From: Rubritalea marina DSM 17716 | GTDB lineage: Bacteria > Verrucomicrobiota > Verrucomicrobiia > Verrucomicrobiales > Akkermansiaceae | Direction of reading: 5' to 3' | Length of the DNA: 64,000 nucleotides | Assembly (NCBI RefSeq): GCF_000378105.1 | Contig: NZ_KB899249.1 | Span: 1-64,000, forward strand | Part shown: positions 1 to 7,640 of the stretch, one piece after another | Position numbering within the stretch: position 1 is the stretch's first letter | How the letters are laid out: each line of letters starts with the position of its first letter | Notes under the pieces: model-generated | What the model saw: the letters and a program-made list of their open reading frames with translations, nothing else | The model's database searches: none | What the model was told of the DNA's origin: nothing | Position numbers and translations under genes: made by a program

Positions 1-89
1 GTTTCGCCAGCTTGGTCAAGGATGCAGATAGCGTGAGAACGATCTCCAAGATCGATTCCGATCGTATGAGTGGGAATGTGGTATTTCAT
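1..89 (-). CDS. IS110-family transposase, N-terminal fragment (cut by window edge)
   Basis: Reading the minus strand from an ATG at position 89 gives 29 codons that run off the left edge. The translation starts MKYHIPTHT and continues IGIDLGDRSHA, then ICILDQAGE. This is the characteristic start of the RuvC-like DEDD domain of IS110 transposases, with the first catalytic Asp in GIDLGD. The rest of the protein, including the C-terminal transposase domain, lies outside the window, so I cannot tell whether the element is intact. It marks the left end of an accessory stretch rich in small unknown genes and repeats. Confidence 0.7.
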   Translation of the reverse strand, partial: MKYHIPTHTIGIDLGDRSHAICILDQAGE

Positions 90-138
90 AGGGTGAGAAG
101 CATAGCAGAAAACGGTTCAATGTACCGTCTTCACCTTC

Positions 139-561
139 TCATTCTATCTTGTTCTGCAGAGGCAATTTTGAGGAGGTTAGCTTAAGTGTTAAGGGAACTA
201 ACAGTAAGAGCAACCATGGAAATTCAAATCCTGAGCGCCCGTCTTCTGTGAATATTCGGAATTTTATAGGAGATAGAGCTTCAGATCTGCGAGAGAGGAA
301 GATACCCAAATCTCCTAATTCAAGAAGTTGGTAATCAAAATCGATAATAAGAACGTCTGATTCGACTGTGTCCTCTGAGCCTTCGATATATTCGTGTCCT
401 CCGTGACATGAAATATGGCAATGTCCGTCTTCCACAGCAATAACTGCCGAACTAGTTCCAATAAATGAGTGCACTAAAATGTTCCATCCAAAGACGTTGG
501 TGAAAAATGGAATAAGCACTAGAGTAGCCGTGATTATAGTTAGAGTGCGGAGATGCTTCAT
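139..561 (-). CDS. Hypothetical membrane or secreted protein
   Basis: I do not recognise this 140-residue protein. The start is taken at the ATG giving MKHLRTLTII, because the 18 residues upstream look like read-through. It has a hydrophobic N-terminal segment (about residues 4-24) that could be a signal or anchor, a short Cys/His cluster (HCHISCHGGH, about residues 47-56), an acidic middle and a second hydrophobic stretch near the C terminus (about 114-126, rich in Leu) followed by a basic tail. That layout suggests a small protein with a central extracytoplasmic domain. It lies 50 bp upstream of the transposase start on the same strand. Confidence 0.5.
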   Translation of the reverse strand: MKHLRTLTIITATLVLIPFFTNVFGWNILVHSFIGTSSAVIAVEDGHCHISCHGGHEYIEGSEDTVESDVLIIDFDYQLLELGDLGIFLSRRSEALSPIKFRIFTEDGRSGFEFPWLLLLLVPLTLKLTSSKLPLQNKIE

Positions 562-652
562 ATTTAGCAGAACGTCCGAGCGCTGGCGCCCGCTACCGGG
601 AGCGCCGTGTCGCAACAGGGTTGAATGTTCGAGTTAAGAGGGTCATGTCAAC

Positions 653-1132
653 TCACTGCGGGGTAGCGGGTTGTCCAGCCGCGTCTTGTTCGCCTTTGGT
701 TTTTCCCTTCGGCTTTCGTTGGGTGAATTGGTGTGAAATGTCCTCAATCTTCCCTCGATTGCCGGTGGACCTGTCGTGGGGGATGATCATTCGGTAGTCG
801 GCGAGACCGTCTCCATCCTCGTCGGTTACAATCACCTCGTTTCCGTTTTCGATCCACGATCGGCTCACTTCGATGACTCCATCCTTTGACATGATCGTTA
901 TCGGAGGGATTCCTGATCCATCACTCGAAAGCTGAGCGATACCGAAATAGTTCTCAGAAATCGAGATCTCAATTTGTGGAACATGACGATCTTTTGACTT
1001 CAGGATGTAGCCCTTCCCGTCCTCAAGCTCGATAATCTCTCGTCCTGCCACTGGATCCTTGCGACTCTCTTCCTGCTTGCTGCACGCACCCGCAAAGGAT
1101 GCAATGAGAAGCACATGTATGAGGAGTTTCAT
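653..1132 (-). CDS. Hypothetical lipoprotein
   Basis: A 159-residue predicted lipoprotein. The N terminus MKLLIHVLLIASFAGAC is a short type II signal peptide with lipobox AGAC and the lipidated Cys at residue 17. The mature part is charged and has an Asp-rich stretch TDEDGDGLADY (about residues 103-113), similar to calcium-binding DxDxDGxxD loops found in many secreted proteins. The C-terminal 25 residues are Lys/Gly/Gln-rich and probably disordered. No family is recognised. A 29-bp sequence that recurs 950 bp away ends 11 bp upstream of its start codon. Confidence 0.6.
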   Translation of the reverse strand: MKLLIHVLLIASFAGACSKQEESRKDPVAGREIIELEDGKGYILKSKDRHVPQIEISISENYFGIAQLSSDGSGIPPITIMSKDGVIEVSRSWIENGNEVIVTDEDGDGLADYRMIIPHDRSTGNRGKIEDISHQFTQRKPKGKTKGEQDAAGQPATPQ

Positions 1133-1143
1133 TTTCTGAGGCG

Positions 1144-1172
1144 AACAGTTTATTCTTCAAACCCCTGAGCGA
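1144..1172 (-). repeat. 29-bp direct repeat, copy 1
   Basis: The 29 bases here recur identically at 2098-2126, in the same orientation, 954 bp away. The element starts AACAGTTTATTC and ends CCCCTGAGCGA on the plus strand. Read on the minus strand, each copy sits just upstream of the start codon of an unrelated small gene, here the lipoprotein starting at 1132. Confidence 0.8.
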
Positions 1173-1425
1173 TATCAGATCCTACCTCACCCCTTACTGA
1201 TTGATCTCTGAAAAACTGCTTCATACTTTATTTTTAAAGGGAATTCAGCCTCTTTGTCGACCTTTAAATCGAGTGTTTTGTTAGTTTTAGATGGCTTAAA
1301 ATTCAACAATCTCCACACATCTGATATCACCCTTCACGATATCGGATTATCACTCATTGTGCATTATCGTCCCTTGTTAAGCTCACGGAATGATCTTGCT
1401 TGAGGTTACCAATGTCATGTGAGCC

Positions 1426-1459
1426 TGGCACCATGTATCATGTGGCACCATGTATCATG
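1426..1459. repeat. 17-bp perfect tandem duplication
   Basis: Two adjacent identical copies of TGGCACCATGTATCATG, at 1426-1442 and 1443-1459. They lie in a non-coding stretch of the accessory segment. No function is evident. Confidence 0.85.
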
Positions 1460-1592
1460 GGGGAGCTTACATAAATGGATCACTTTCCCCTCGACTTATG
1501 TGCTTCCCCTTCAGGGAAGGTATATTTAATGAAGAGGCCTAGGGTTGCGGCTCATGCTTCGCCTTACCCTAGGCTGGTATGGGATTCGCCTT

Positions 1593-1684
1593 CAGCGAAT
1601 GGGTTATTCCTAAGGGTCTTGCCTAGATAGGGAGGTTACAGCGAATGGGTAATTCCTAAGGGTCTTGCCTAGATAGGGAGGTTA
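1593..1684. repeat. 46-bp tandem duplication
   Basis: Two adjacent 46-bp units, 1593-1638 and 1639-1684, each beginning CAGCGAATGGGT and ending GGGAGGTTA. They differ at one position (T or A after GGGT). The second copy overlaps the stop codon of the small open frame at 1682-1891. Confidence 0.85.
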
Positions 1685-1891
1685 AAAACCACTAAAGTCT
1701 AGGTAGAGTAATGAAAAACGACCATAAAAAGTCCAAAAGTCAGACAGACTATGCAGAGTGATGATCATTATGGCTACAATTGGATTTACGAAACTTAGGA
1801 CGAAACTAACTGTTGATGATGTGGATGGCCGCCCACGGAAATATTCCATGCCGGAGAACCAAATGATGCCAATGATTACGCTTATTAGCAT
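1682..1891 (-). CDS. Small hypothetical membrane protein
   Basis: A 69-residue open frame, MLISVIIGIIWF..., with two hydrophobic segments (about residues 2-13 and 27-48). It begins 2 bp after the stop codon of the similar-sized frame 1894-2076 and in another frame, so the two may be translationally coupled. No clear ribosome binding site and no recognised family. Its stop codon falls in the end of a tandem duplication, which suggests the 3' end may have been created by rearrangement. Confidence 0.35.
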   Translation of the reverse strand: MLISVIIGIIWFSGMEYFRGRPSTSSTVSFVLSFVNPIVAIMIITLHSLSDFWTFYGRFSLLYLDFSGF

Positions 1892-1893
1892 GA

Positions 1894-2076
1894 TTAGAAA
1901 TTAAGTAAGTTTCGGATTAGCGCTATTAGAAGCAGGATAATAAGCAAGAAGCATATGTTTGGGATGATCTTACGAAGAACGAACCCCAAACCACTGTCAT
2001 GTTTCATTCTCAATGAGATCCGTTCGGAAGCCGCTCCCATTATAATCAAAGAAATGATGCCGATTAGTTCTTTCAT
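1894..2076 (-). CDS. Small hypothetical membrane protein
   Basis: A 60-residue open frame with hydrophobic stretches at about residues 3-15 and 38-58, separated by a basic, polar middle. This fits a two-helix membrane protein. The second 29-bp repeat copy lies 21 bp upstream of its ATG. It is followed after 2 bp by another small hydrophobic frame. The intervening stop is TAA, so the pair is not explained by TGA recoding. Function unknown. Confidence 0.35.
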   Translation of the reverse strand: MKELIGIISLIIMGAASERISLRMKHDSGLGFVLRKIIPNICFLLIILLLIALIRNLLNF

Positions 2077-2097
2077 GTGCGCTGATTATTTTAGCAT

Positions 2098-2126
2098 AAC
2101 AGTTTATTCTTCAAACCCCTGAGCGA
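2098..2126 (-). repeat. 29-bp direct repeat, copy 2
   Basis: Identical to 1144-1172. On the minus strand it runs into a GTTATGC sequence just before the small gene starting at 2076. The flanks of the two copies differ, so only the 29-bp core is conserved. Confidence 0.8.
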
Positions 2127-2191
2127 ATCCTAGTATTGATGTTGGCTACGGTGTGTTTGATGGAGCTATAGAATCTAGGTTTACTTGATGG

Positions 2192-2434
2192 TCAAGAGCC
2201 CTCGTAGATGCCGCGTACGACTTGCTGAAGCCAGTCGAGTGTTGGGATCTCGCCAATTTCTTCGATGGAATTGGTGGCGTGGCGGAATGCGAGCTTACGT
2301 AATAGTGTGCGTAGTTGCGCGTTTCCTTGAGATTCAGCGAACAGAGCATTCAGGTCAGTGCTAAAGCTGCGAGAGGAGGAATACTGTTCCAAGGCTTCAT
2401 CGAGTATCTTGGAGAGTTGCTCAATGTCTTCCAT
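2192..2434 (-). CDS. Hypothetical cytoplasmic protein
   Basis: An 80-residue soluble, acidic, mostly helical protein (MEDIEQLSKILDEALEQ...). It starts 2 bp after the stop codon of the membrane protein 2437-2829, so the two are probably one transcript with coupled translation. No signal peptide, no membrane segment and no family that I recognise. An overlapping frame (2146-2349) is less protein-like and was not chosen. Confidence 0.5.
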   Translation of the reverse strand: MEDIEQLSKILDEALEQYSSSRSFSTDLNALFAESQGNAQLRTLLRKLAFRHATNSIEEIGEIPTLDWLQQVVRGIYEGS

Positions 2435-2436
2435 GC

Positions 2437-2829
2437 TTATTGGGTTTTCTCGAGGATGACTTGAATCGAGCTCTCACTATCGGCTCCGAATTCCTGCTGA
2501 AACCCTTCGTGACCGTGGGCGCTGATATTGATGATAAAATCATTGGCATAGCTTACATGAGCATTCAATTGACCGGGCGCCATTACGGAGAAATCATAAC
2601 TCGGGTGAATCTTATGAAAGCTGTATTTGGGAGTGATCGAGACTGTGTAGCCATCGAGAGGCTTGTTGTCGCTGTCCCTGATGTCGATATGGATGGTGCG
2701 CTGAGTGAGGCCGCGAAGTTCATGCTTGAGTTCCCAGAAATTGCTACTTTGAAACAGCAAGATGACACCCAGTATCAATACCATGGCTGAGGTGCTGATC
2801 TGTAATGACTTTAGGATTTTATTTAACAT
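2437..2829 (-). CDS. Membrane-anchored protein with beta-sandwich-like domain
   Basis: A 130-residue protein with one N-terminal transmembrane helix (about residues 11-27, STSAMVLILGVILLF) and an exported domain of about 90 residues. The run IHIDIRDSDNKPLDGYTVSI resembles the start of carboxypeptidase-regulatory or Ig-like beta-sandwich domains, which often begin with such a 'modification of a property' strand pair. This is a weak resemblance. It lies downstream of lepA on the same strand, 146 bp away, and is followed directly by 2192-2434. Confidence 0.5.
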   Translation of the reverse strand: MLNKILKSLQISTSAMVLILGVILLFQSSNFWELKHELRGLTQRTIHIDIRDSDNKPLDGYTVSITPKYSFHKIHPSYDFSVMAPGQLNAHVSYANDFIINISAHGHEGFQQEFGADSESSIQVILEKTQ

Positions 2830-2975
2830 GCAGTAGAGCTGGGTTCGATTAATTGTTTAGTAACAACTAACGCCTAACAACTACGGTGTTTTGGTCAATA
2901 TCAAATGACCACAGCAACTGACTACTTCAGATGATGCGCTAGGTGAGAGGGAGGATGCTGAAGGATAAGGAGAAC

Positions 2976-4772
2976 TTAGTCGTTCTTGAGCACCTTGATG
3001 AAAGCATCTTGTGGGATGTTGACCTTGCCGATGGCTTTCATTTTGGCTTTACCCTTCTTCTGCTTTTCGAGGAGTTTGCGCTTGCGCGAGATGTCACCAC
3101 CGTAACACTTGGCGGTTACATTTTTGCGCATCGCGGAGATGGACTCACGGGCGATGATCTTACCACCGATGGCGGCCTGGATCGCCACGACAAAGAGTTG
3201 CTGTGGGATTACGGTTTTGAGTCTCTCACAGAGCTTGCGGCCGTAGGATTCTGCTTTATCGCGGTGGACGATGGTGGAGAAGGCGTCGACTGGTTCGCCT
3301 GCGATCATGATGTCCATCTTGACCATCTTGGCGGCGCGGTAGCCATCGTGTTCGTAGTCCATGGAACCGTAGCCACGGGTCATGGATTTGAGTCGATCGT
3401 TGAAGTCGACGAGAATTTCTGAGAGTGGCAGTCGGCAAGTGAGCATGACGCGGAGGTCGTCGATGGTTTCGGTGTTCTCCATGTCGCCACGTTTTTCCAT
3501 GATGAGCTTCATGAGGTCACCGATGTAGTCGCCGGGTGTCATGATGTAGACGCGGACCATGGGCTCACGGATTTCTTGAATCTGTTGAGCTTCGGGAAGC
3601 ATGCATGGATTGTCGACGATGACTTCTTCGCCATCGGTCTGAGTGATCTCGTAGATGACCGATGGGTAGGTGGAGATGATGTCCATGTTGAACTCACGGC
3701 GGAGTCGTTCCTGGATGATCTCCATGTGGAGGAGTCCAAGGAAGCCACAGCGGAACCCAAACCCTAGGGCGGCTGAGGATTCTGACATGTAGGAGAATGC
3801 TGCGTCGTTGATTTGGAGCTTGGCGACTGCTACTTTAAGAGCTTCGTAGTCTGAGGTGTCTACTGGGTAGATGCCAGAGAAGACCATTGGCTGGATTTCT
3901 TTGAAGCCGGGGAGTGGCTCTGGGCATGGCTTGACTGAGGTGGTCATGGTGTCACCAATTTTCACGTCGTGTGCTGACTTCATGTTGGCAATCACGTAGC
4001 CTACGTCGCCAGCGTGAAGCTCGTCGCGCTTGGTCATGGCTGGAGTGAAGACGCCCACTTCTTTGATCTCGTAGGTATTTGGTGTGTGGAAGAATTTGAT
4101 GCGTGTGCCGCGCTTCATGCTGCCGGAGATCACGCGCACGTAGGATACCACGCCGCGGAAGTTGTCGTAGATTGAATCGAAGACTGAGGCTCTGAGGAAT
4201 TCATCTTCTGGTTGGACCGGTGGTGGCACGCGCTCGACGATTGCTTCGAGGATGTCTTCGATGCCAATGCCGGCCTTAGCAGATGCAGGGATCGCGTCTT
4301 CTGCTGGAATGCAGATGATGTCTTCGAGTTGCTTGTGAACCTTGGGAAGGTCTGCGGACGGGAGGTCAATTTTGTTGATCACTGGCACGATCTTCAGGTC
4401 TTGCTCGTTGGCAAGGTGGAGGTTGGCCATCGTTTGTGCTTCGACACCTTGGGCGGCGTCGACGATGAGGATCGCGCCCTCACACGCTGCGAGTGAGCGA
4501 GAAACTTCGTAGGAAAAGTCGACGTGACCTGGGGTGTCGAGGAGGTTGAGCTGGTAGCGCTTACCGTCCTTTGCGCTGTAGAACATGCTCACCGGGTGGG
4601 ATTTGATGGTGATGCCGCGTTCGCGCTCAAGATCCATTGCGTCGAGCAATTGATCTTGTTGGTCGCGTTCTGCGACAGTCTTGGTGAACTCCAAGAGGCG
4701 GTCGGAGAGGGTTGTCTTGCCGTGGTCGATGTGGGCAATGATCGAAAAGTTTCTCGTGAGCTCGATGGACAT
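2976..4772 (-). CDS. lepA: Elongation factor 4 (LepA), ribosome back-translocating GTPase
   Basis: LepA is a translation GTPase that acts on stalled or mis-translocated ribosomes. The 598-residue product has the usual length. Visible motifs are the P-loop AHIDHGKTT (residues 13-21), the G3 motif DTPGHVDF, the G4 motif NKIDLPSA, and the LepA C-terminal domain ending in KVNIPQDAFIKVLK. The start is placed at MSIELTRNFSII; an in-frame Met 19 codons upstream precedes residues not typical of the family. It is probably monocistronic, with a divergent lipoprotein gene upstream. Confidence 0.97.
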   Translation of the reverse strand: MSIELTRNFSIIAHIDHGKTTLSDRLLEFTKTVAERDQQDQLLDAMDLERERGITIKSHPVSMFYSAKDGKRYQLNLLDTPGHVDFSYEVSRSLAACEGAILIVDAAQGVEAQTMANLHLANEQDLKIVPVINKIDLPSADLPKVHKQLEDIICIPAEDAIPASAKAGIGIEDILEAIVERVPPPVQPEDEFLRASVFDSIYDNFRGVVSYVRVISGSMKRGTRIKFFHTPNTYEIKEVGVFTPAMTKRDELHAGDVGYVIANMKSAHDVKIGDTMTTSVKPCPEPLPGFKEIQPMVFSGIYPVDTSDYEALKVAVAKLQINDAAFSYMSESSAALGFGFRCGFLGLLHMEIIQERLRREFNMDIISTYPSVIYEITQTDGEEVIVDNPCMLPEAQQIQEIREPMVRVYIMTPGDYIGDLMKLIMEKRGDMENTETIDDLRVMLTCRLPLSEILVDFNDRLKSMTRGYGSMDYEHDGYRAAKMVKMDIMIAGEPVDAFSTIVHRDKAESYGRKLCERLKTVIPQQLFVVAIQAAIGGKIIARESISAMRKNVTAKCYGGDISRKRKLLEKQKKGKAKMKAIGKVNIPQDAFIKVLKND

Positions 4773-4947
4773 AGCGCTGGGTAAAATCTCAGTGATTGAA
4801 ATGGTTGCTCCTGCGGCGCGTGGCGACACAAGATGATTGCTGGACGCAAGAGAATCGAAGTTGGCATGATTTTACAGCAAAAAATTCTCTACGACTAAGA
4901 TATTTCATACTGGTGTATCGAATGCCATCCTACTAACATCGATCATT

Positions 4948-5574
4948 GTGAACCCATTGATCAGAAATCTTCTATGCGGAGTGGTGGTTGCGGCGCTGGC
5001 GAGTTGCACGACAGCGGATAAGTTTTACCAACCGATGACACAGGCTCCGAAGCTTCCATGGCAGGGAGATTCCAGAAAGTGGGGTGGGTATTCGCAGCAA
5101 AAATTAGCCGACGGCCACTATCGGGTGAGTTACACTGGCTTCAACAAACCTGAGCGTGACACCTGTGCGTATTTTGCTCTGGTGCGTGCTGCCGAGATTG
5201 CGATGCTCGACAAACAAGAGAGCTTTGTGGTGAGCCACGAATCAGCCACGACTGAGCTGGAGGAAAGTAATTTCCCTCCGAGCTCGACGCCCGGTTACTG
5301 GGAGGACGTGCCGGTGGTAGAATACGTGAGTGGGCCGAATGGCCAGGTGGTGCCGATCACCACTTTCCGATCGGTCTTTGTGCCACCGCAGCATTTTCCT
5401 GCATACACGAAGGTGAACAAGATCCATCACGCCTCTTTGATGATGCGATATCGTGGAGGTGGAAGCAAAAAAATCACTCGCGAGGTCCTCAAGGAGGCGC
5501 AGAAGTTTAGCTCAGACATCGGTGCTGTGCACTTGGACGAAAAGGTGCAGAAGGCATTAGCTGCAGGGCAATAG
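4948..5574 (+). CDS. CC0125/CC1285-like lipoprotein
   Basis: A 208-residue predicted lipoprotein starting at GTG. The signal peptide ends in the lipobox ALASC with Cys20 as the lipidation site. Residues about 51-90, with YRVSYTGFNKPERDTCAYF followed by ALVRAAEIA, match the pattern of CC0125/CC1285-type lipoproteins (a glycine-aromatic strand, then an A-L-x-R-A-A-E helix). The function of that family is unknown. There is no evident Shine-Dalgarno sequence. It is divergently placed from lepA. Confidence 0.75.
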   Translation: MNPLIRNLLCGVVVAALASCTTADKFYQPMTQAPKLPWQGDSRKWGGYSQQKLADGHYRVSYTGFNKPERDTCAYFALVRAAEIAMLDKQESFVVSHESATTELEESNFPPSSTPGYWEDVPVVEYVSGPNGQVVPITTFRSVFVPPQHFPAYTKVNKIHHASLMMRYRGGGSKKITREVLKEAQKFSSDIGAVHLDEKVQKALAAGQ

Positions 5575-5890
5575 ATGGCTTGCTCCATCGTCTTCGATGA
5601 TCGAGCGCAGGGGGGAGGTTGCGTGCGCCTGTTGATGGGGAGGCGGCGTCTAGTGCCAGCCGTTGCCACTCATGCACTTGGTTGATCGACGTCTCTCGAC
5701 GATGCTGCCCCAGAATTCTAAGGTCAGTAATCTGCGCAATCAGCTTCGGAATATTGGATAATTTACCGCCGTGCAGTGTTGAGCTAAGTGTGGTTTTTTA
5801 TGCCTAGATTTAGGGGCTGAGCTGTCCACGGTGTGCTGTGTGTGGCTTGTGGGCTTGTCTCGATATTTGCTTGCTGACACCCTATGAGAT
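5575..5890. other. 316-bp gap, nothing convincing
   Basis: Between two plus-strand genes for exported proteins. A 62-codon frame at 5619-5807 is Cys/Arg/Ser-rich without family features and is probably chance. No clear terminator was seen. Confidence 0.4.
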
Positions 5891-6553
5891 GTGATTTGGC
5901 GCTTAGTTTTTTGGATTCATCTCGTCACGCTTAGTCTAGTGATTGCGGAGGACGGGATCACTGCGAGGATTGCCGTGCTACAATTTGAGTTGGGAGCTTC
6001 TAGCTTTGTCACGCATCCGAAGCAGCAAGCGTTTGAGAGGGCGGAGCCGATGGTGCTGGGCCTTCGCTCTGGACAGGAAGTGATGACTTTATCTGAGCGC
6101 AGCGGACAGCGTGGTAGGTGGGTGACCTACAGAGGTTGCGGGGATTTGCCGTTGCTGCATCGAGTGGGGGAGCAATGGCTAGGGTGGCGCACCCTAGATA
6201 TCCCGCATTCTGGAGATTTTGTGATTCTGGTCTTGAGGCAGGAATCTCAGTCGCGCGCCGTGGTTGTTCCAGTGCATCAAGGGGGCTCAAGGACCATGCT
6301 TGGAGTCAATCTGGCTCCTCAGCCAGTAAGGCTGGAGCATGCAGGTGAGTCAGTGACCCTGAGTGTGGGGGAGCTCAGGCCTTTGGGATTTCGGGTTCAA
6401 CAGAGCACTCTCTATCTGGTGGCTAAGACCTACCAGCATGATGGCTGGAGCGCTCGCTGGGCGCGTGGCTTTTCTGTGAGCCGTAAAGCCAGCCTTTGTT
6501 GTGTGCTGTTTCAGAAGAATGGGCAGTTAGAATGCCGGGTGCTGAGCCTATGA
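5891..6553 (+). CDS. Hypothetical secreted protein
   Basis: A 220-residue protein starting at GTG with a short signal peptide (MIWRLVFWIHLVTLSLVIAEDG, cleavage probably after residue 19). The remainder is beta-rich with no membrane helix, and no domain is recognised. A repeated pattern of hydrophobic strands and Gly/Arg turns suggests an all-beta envelope protein. It ends 64 bp before folD on the same strand. Confidence 0.55.
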   Translation: MIWRLVFWIHLVTLSLVIAEDGITARIAVLQFELGASSFVTHPKQQAFERAEPMVLGLRSGQEVMTLSERSGQRGRWVTYRGCGDLPLLHRVGEQWLGWRTLDIPHSGDFVILVLRQESQSRAVVVPVHQGGSRTMLGVNLAPQPVRLEHAGESVTLSVGELRPLGFRVQQSTLYLVAKTYQHDGWSARWARGFSVSRKASLCCVLFQKNGQLECRVLSL

Positions 6554-6617
6554 AAATTCATGGTTTTGGATTCGATTAAGGGTTGTCTCACCTCGCTGCT
6601 AGGCGTATGCAAGAAGC

Positions 6618-7490
6618 ATGCAGAAAATCGACGGGAAGTTAGTAGCAGAGAAGGTTCTATTAGAATGTGCGGACGATATTGCAGCCCTCAAGGCCAAAGG
6701 GATACAGCCTGGTCTTGCGGTGGTTCTTATCGGTGAAGATCCGGCCTCTAAAGTCTATGTGGGGTCCAAGGCGCGTAAGTGCGAAGAGCTCGGCATTTAT
6801 TCTCGCAAGATTGAGCTTGCAGCCGAGTCTACCCAAGAAGAGGTGATGGCGGTAGTGGAGGAGCTCAACAACGACCCAGCCATTCATGGAATTTTAGTGC
6901 AATCACCGCCGCCAGCGCACATCGATGAAGAGGCTATCGTGCGCGCGATCAACCCCGCTAAAGATGTTGACGGATTTCACCCTGAGAATGTGGCTAAGCT
7001 CGCGCTCGAAGACCCTACAGGGTACGTGCCCTGCACACCAGCTGGGTGCATGCGTTTGTTGAAAGAAGCTGGCATTGAAACATCTGGTGCTGAAGCCGTG
7101 GTGATTGGTCGTTCGATGATCGTAGGGAAGCCAATGGCATTGCTCCTCATGGGCAAGGCTGGCAATGCGACAGTGACGGTGGCTCATTCCCGCACCAAAG
7201 ATCTAGCCGAAGTCTGCCGTCGTGCGGACATTGTCATCGCAGCCATCGGGAAGCCAGAGTTTGTTACCGCTGACATGGTGAAGGATGGTGCCACAGTGAT
7301 CGATGTGGGTATTAACCGTATCGAAGATGCATCGAAGAAGAGTGGCTTTCGATTGGTCGGCGATGTTGCCTACGATGAGGTGGCACCCAAGTGTCAGGCA
7401 ATCACTCCAGTTCCAGGAGGTGTCGGACCTATGACAATTGCGATGCTCATGCAGAACACGGTACAGGCTGCGAAGTACGCAAACCAATAG
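6618..7490 (+). CDS. folD: Bifunctional methylene-tetrahydrofolate dehydrogenase / methenyl-THF cyclohydrolase
   Basis: FolD interconverts 5,10-methylene- and 10-formyl-tetrahydrofolate in the cytoplasm, supplying one-carbon units for purine and fMet-tRNA synthesis. The 290-residue length is normal. Visible features: substrate-binding and catalytic motif [14 protein letters not shown] (about 46-59, catalytic Lys within it), VQSPPP (a variant of the usual VQLPLP), DVDGFHP, the NADP-binding GRSMIVGKP, and the C-terminal signature [12 protein letters not shown] clear intrinsic terminator follows 33 bp downstream, so it is probably the last gene of its transcript. Confidence 0.96.
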   Translation: MQKIDGKLVAEKVLLECADDIAALKAKGIQPGLAVVLIGEDPASKVYVGSKARKCEELGIYSRKIELAAESTQEEVMAVVEELNNDPAIHGILVQSPPPAHIDEEAIVRAINPAKDVDGFHPENVAKLALEDPTGYVPCTPAGCMRLLKEAGIETSGAEAVVIGRSMIVGKPMALLLMGKAGNATVTVAHSRTKDLAEVCRRADIVIAAIGKPEFVTADMVKDGATVIDVGINRIEDASKKSGFRLVGDVAYDEVAPKCQAITPVPGGVGPMTIAMLMQNTVQAAKYANQ

Positions 7491-7522
7491 GTTCTTCAGC
7501 GAAAGTATTGAGACTGTTCATG

Positions 7523-7553
7523 ACCCTGAGTGCTGGTGCATTCAGGGTTTTTT
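7523..7553 (+). terminator. Intrinsic terminator after folD
   Basis: A 7-bp stem ACCCTGA/TCAGGGT with a 12-nt loop, followed directly by a run of six T. It lies 33 bp after the folD stop codon. Confidence 0.8.
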
Positions 7554-7640
7554 GCTTTAGAAAAGACACTTGAACGATTTCTTTCTACACAGAAAGGCGT
7601 TTTTGGTTTAGGCTGATCGAAGTCTAATAATTAACTATCA

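Larger units (their letters stand above)
1133..1681. other. 549-bp gap with repeats and no convincing gene
   Basis: No open frame here looks like a protein. The stretch holds one copy of a 29-bp repeat at its left end, a 17-bp perfect tandem duplication, a 46-bp tandem duplication, and small hairpins. One hairpin has the arms GCCTAGGGT and ACCCTAGGC at about 1532-1575; another is CTTCCC-CTTCA-GGGAAG just before it. The density of short repeats fits degraded mobile-element sequence. Confidence 0.5.

Noticed and set aside
1682-2076. Second TGA-recoding event joining the two small membrane frames
   Set aside because: The stop between them is TAA and the frames differ by a 2-bp gap.
2146-2349. 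Alternative minus-strand frame overlapping the 80-residue gene
   Set aside because: Its composition is less protein-like and it lacks the tight spacing to the upstream gene that 2192-2434 shows.
1140-2880. Integron cassette array (GTT-type ends before small genes)
   Set aside because: I could not fold a complete attC site at any junction, and no integron integrase is in the window. The repeat core alone does not prove cassettes.
5619-5807. 62-codon frame after the CC0125-like lipoprotein gene
   Set aside because: Cys/Arg/Ser-rich, no start signal, no recognisable features.
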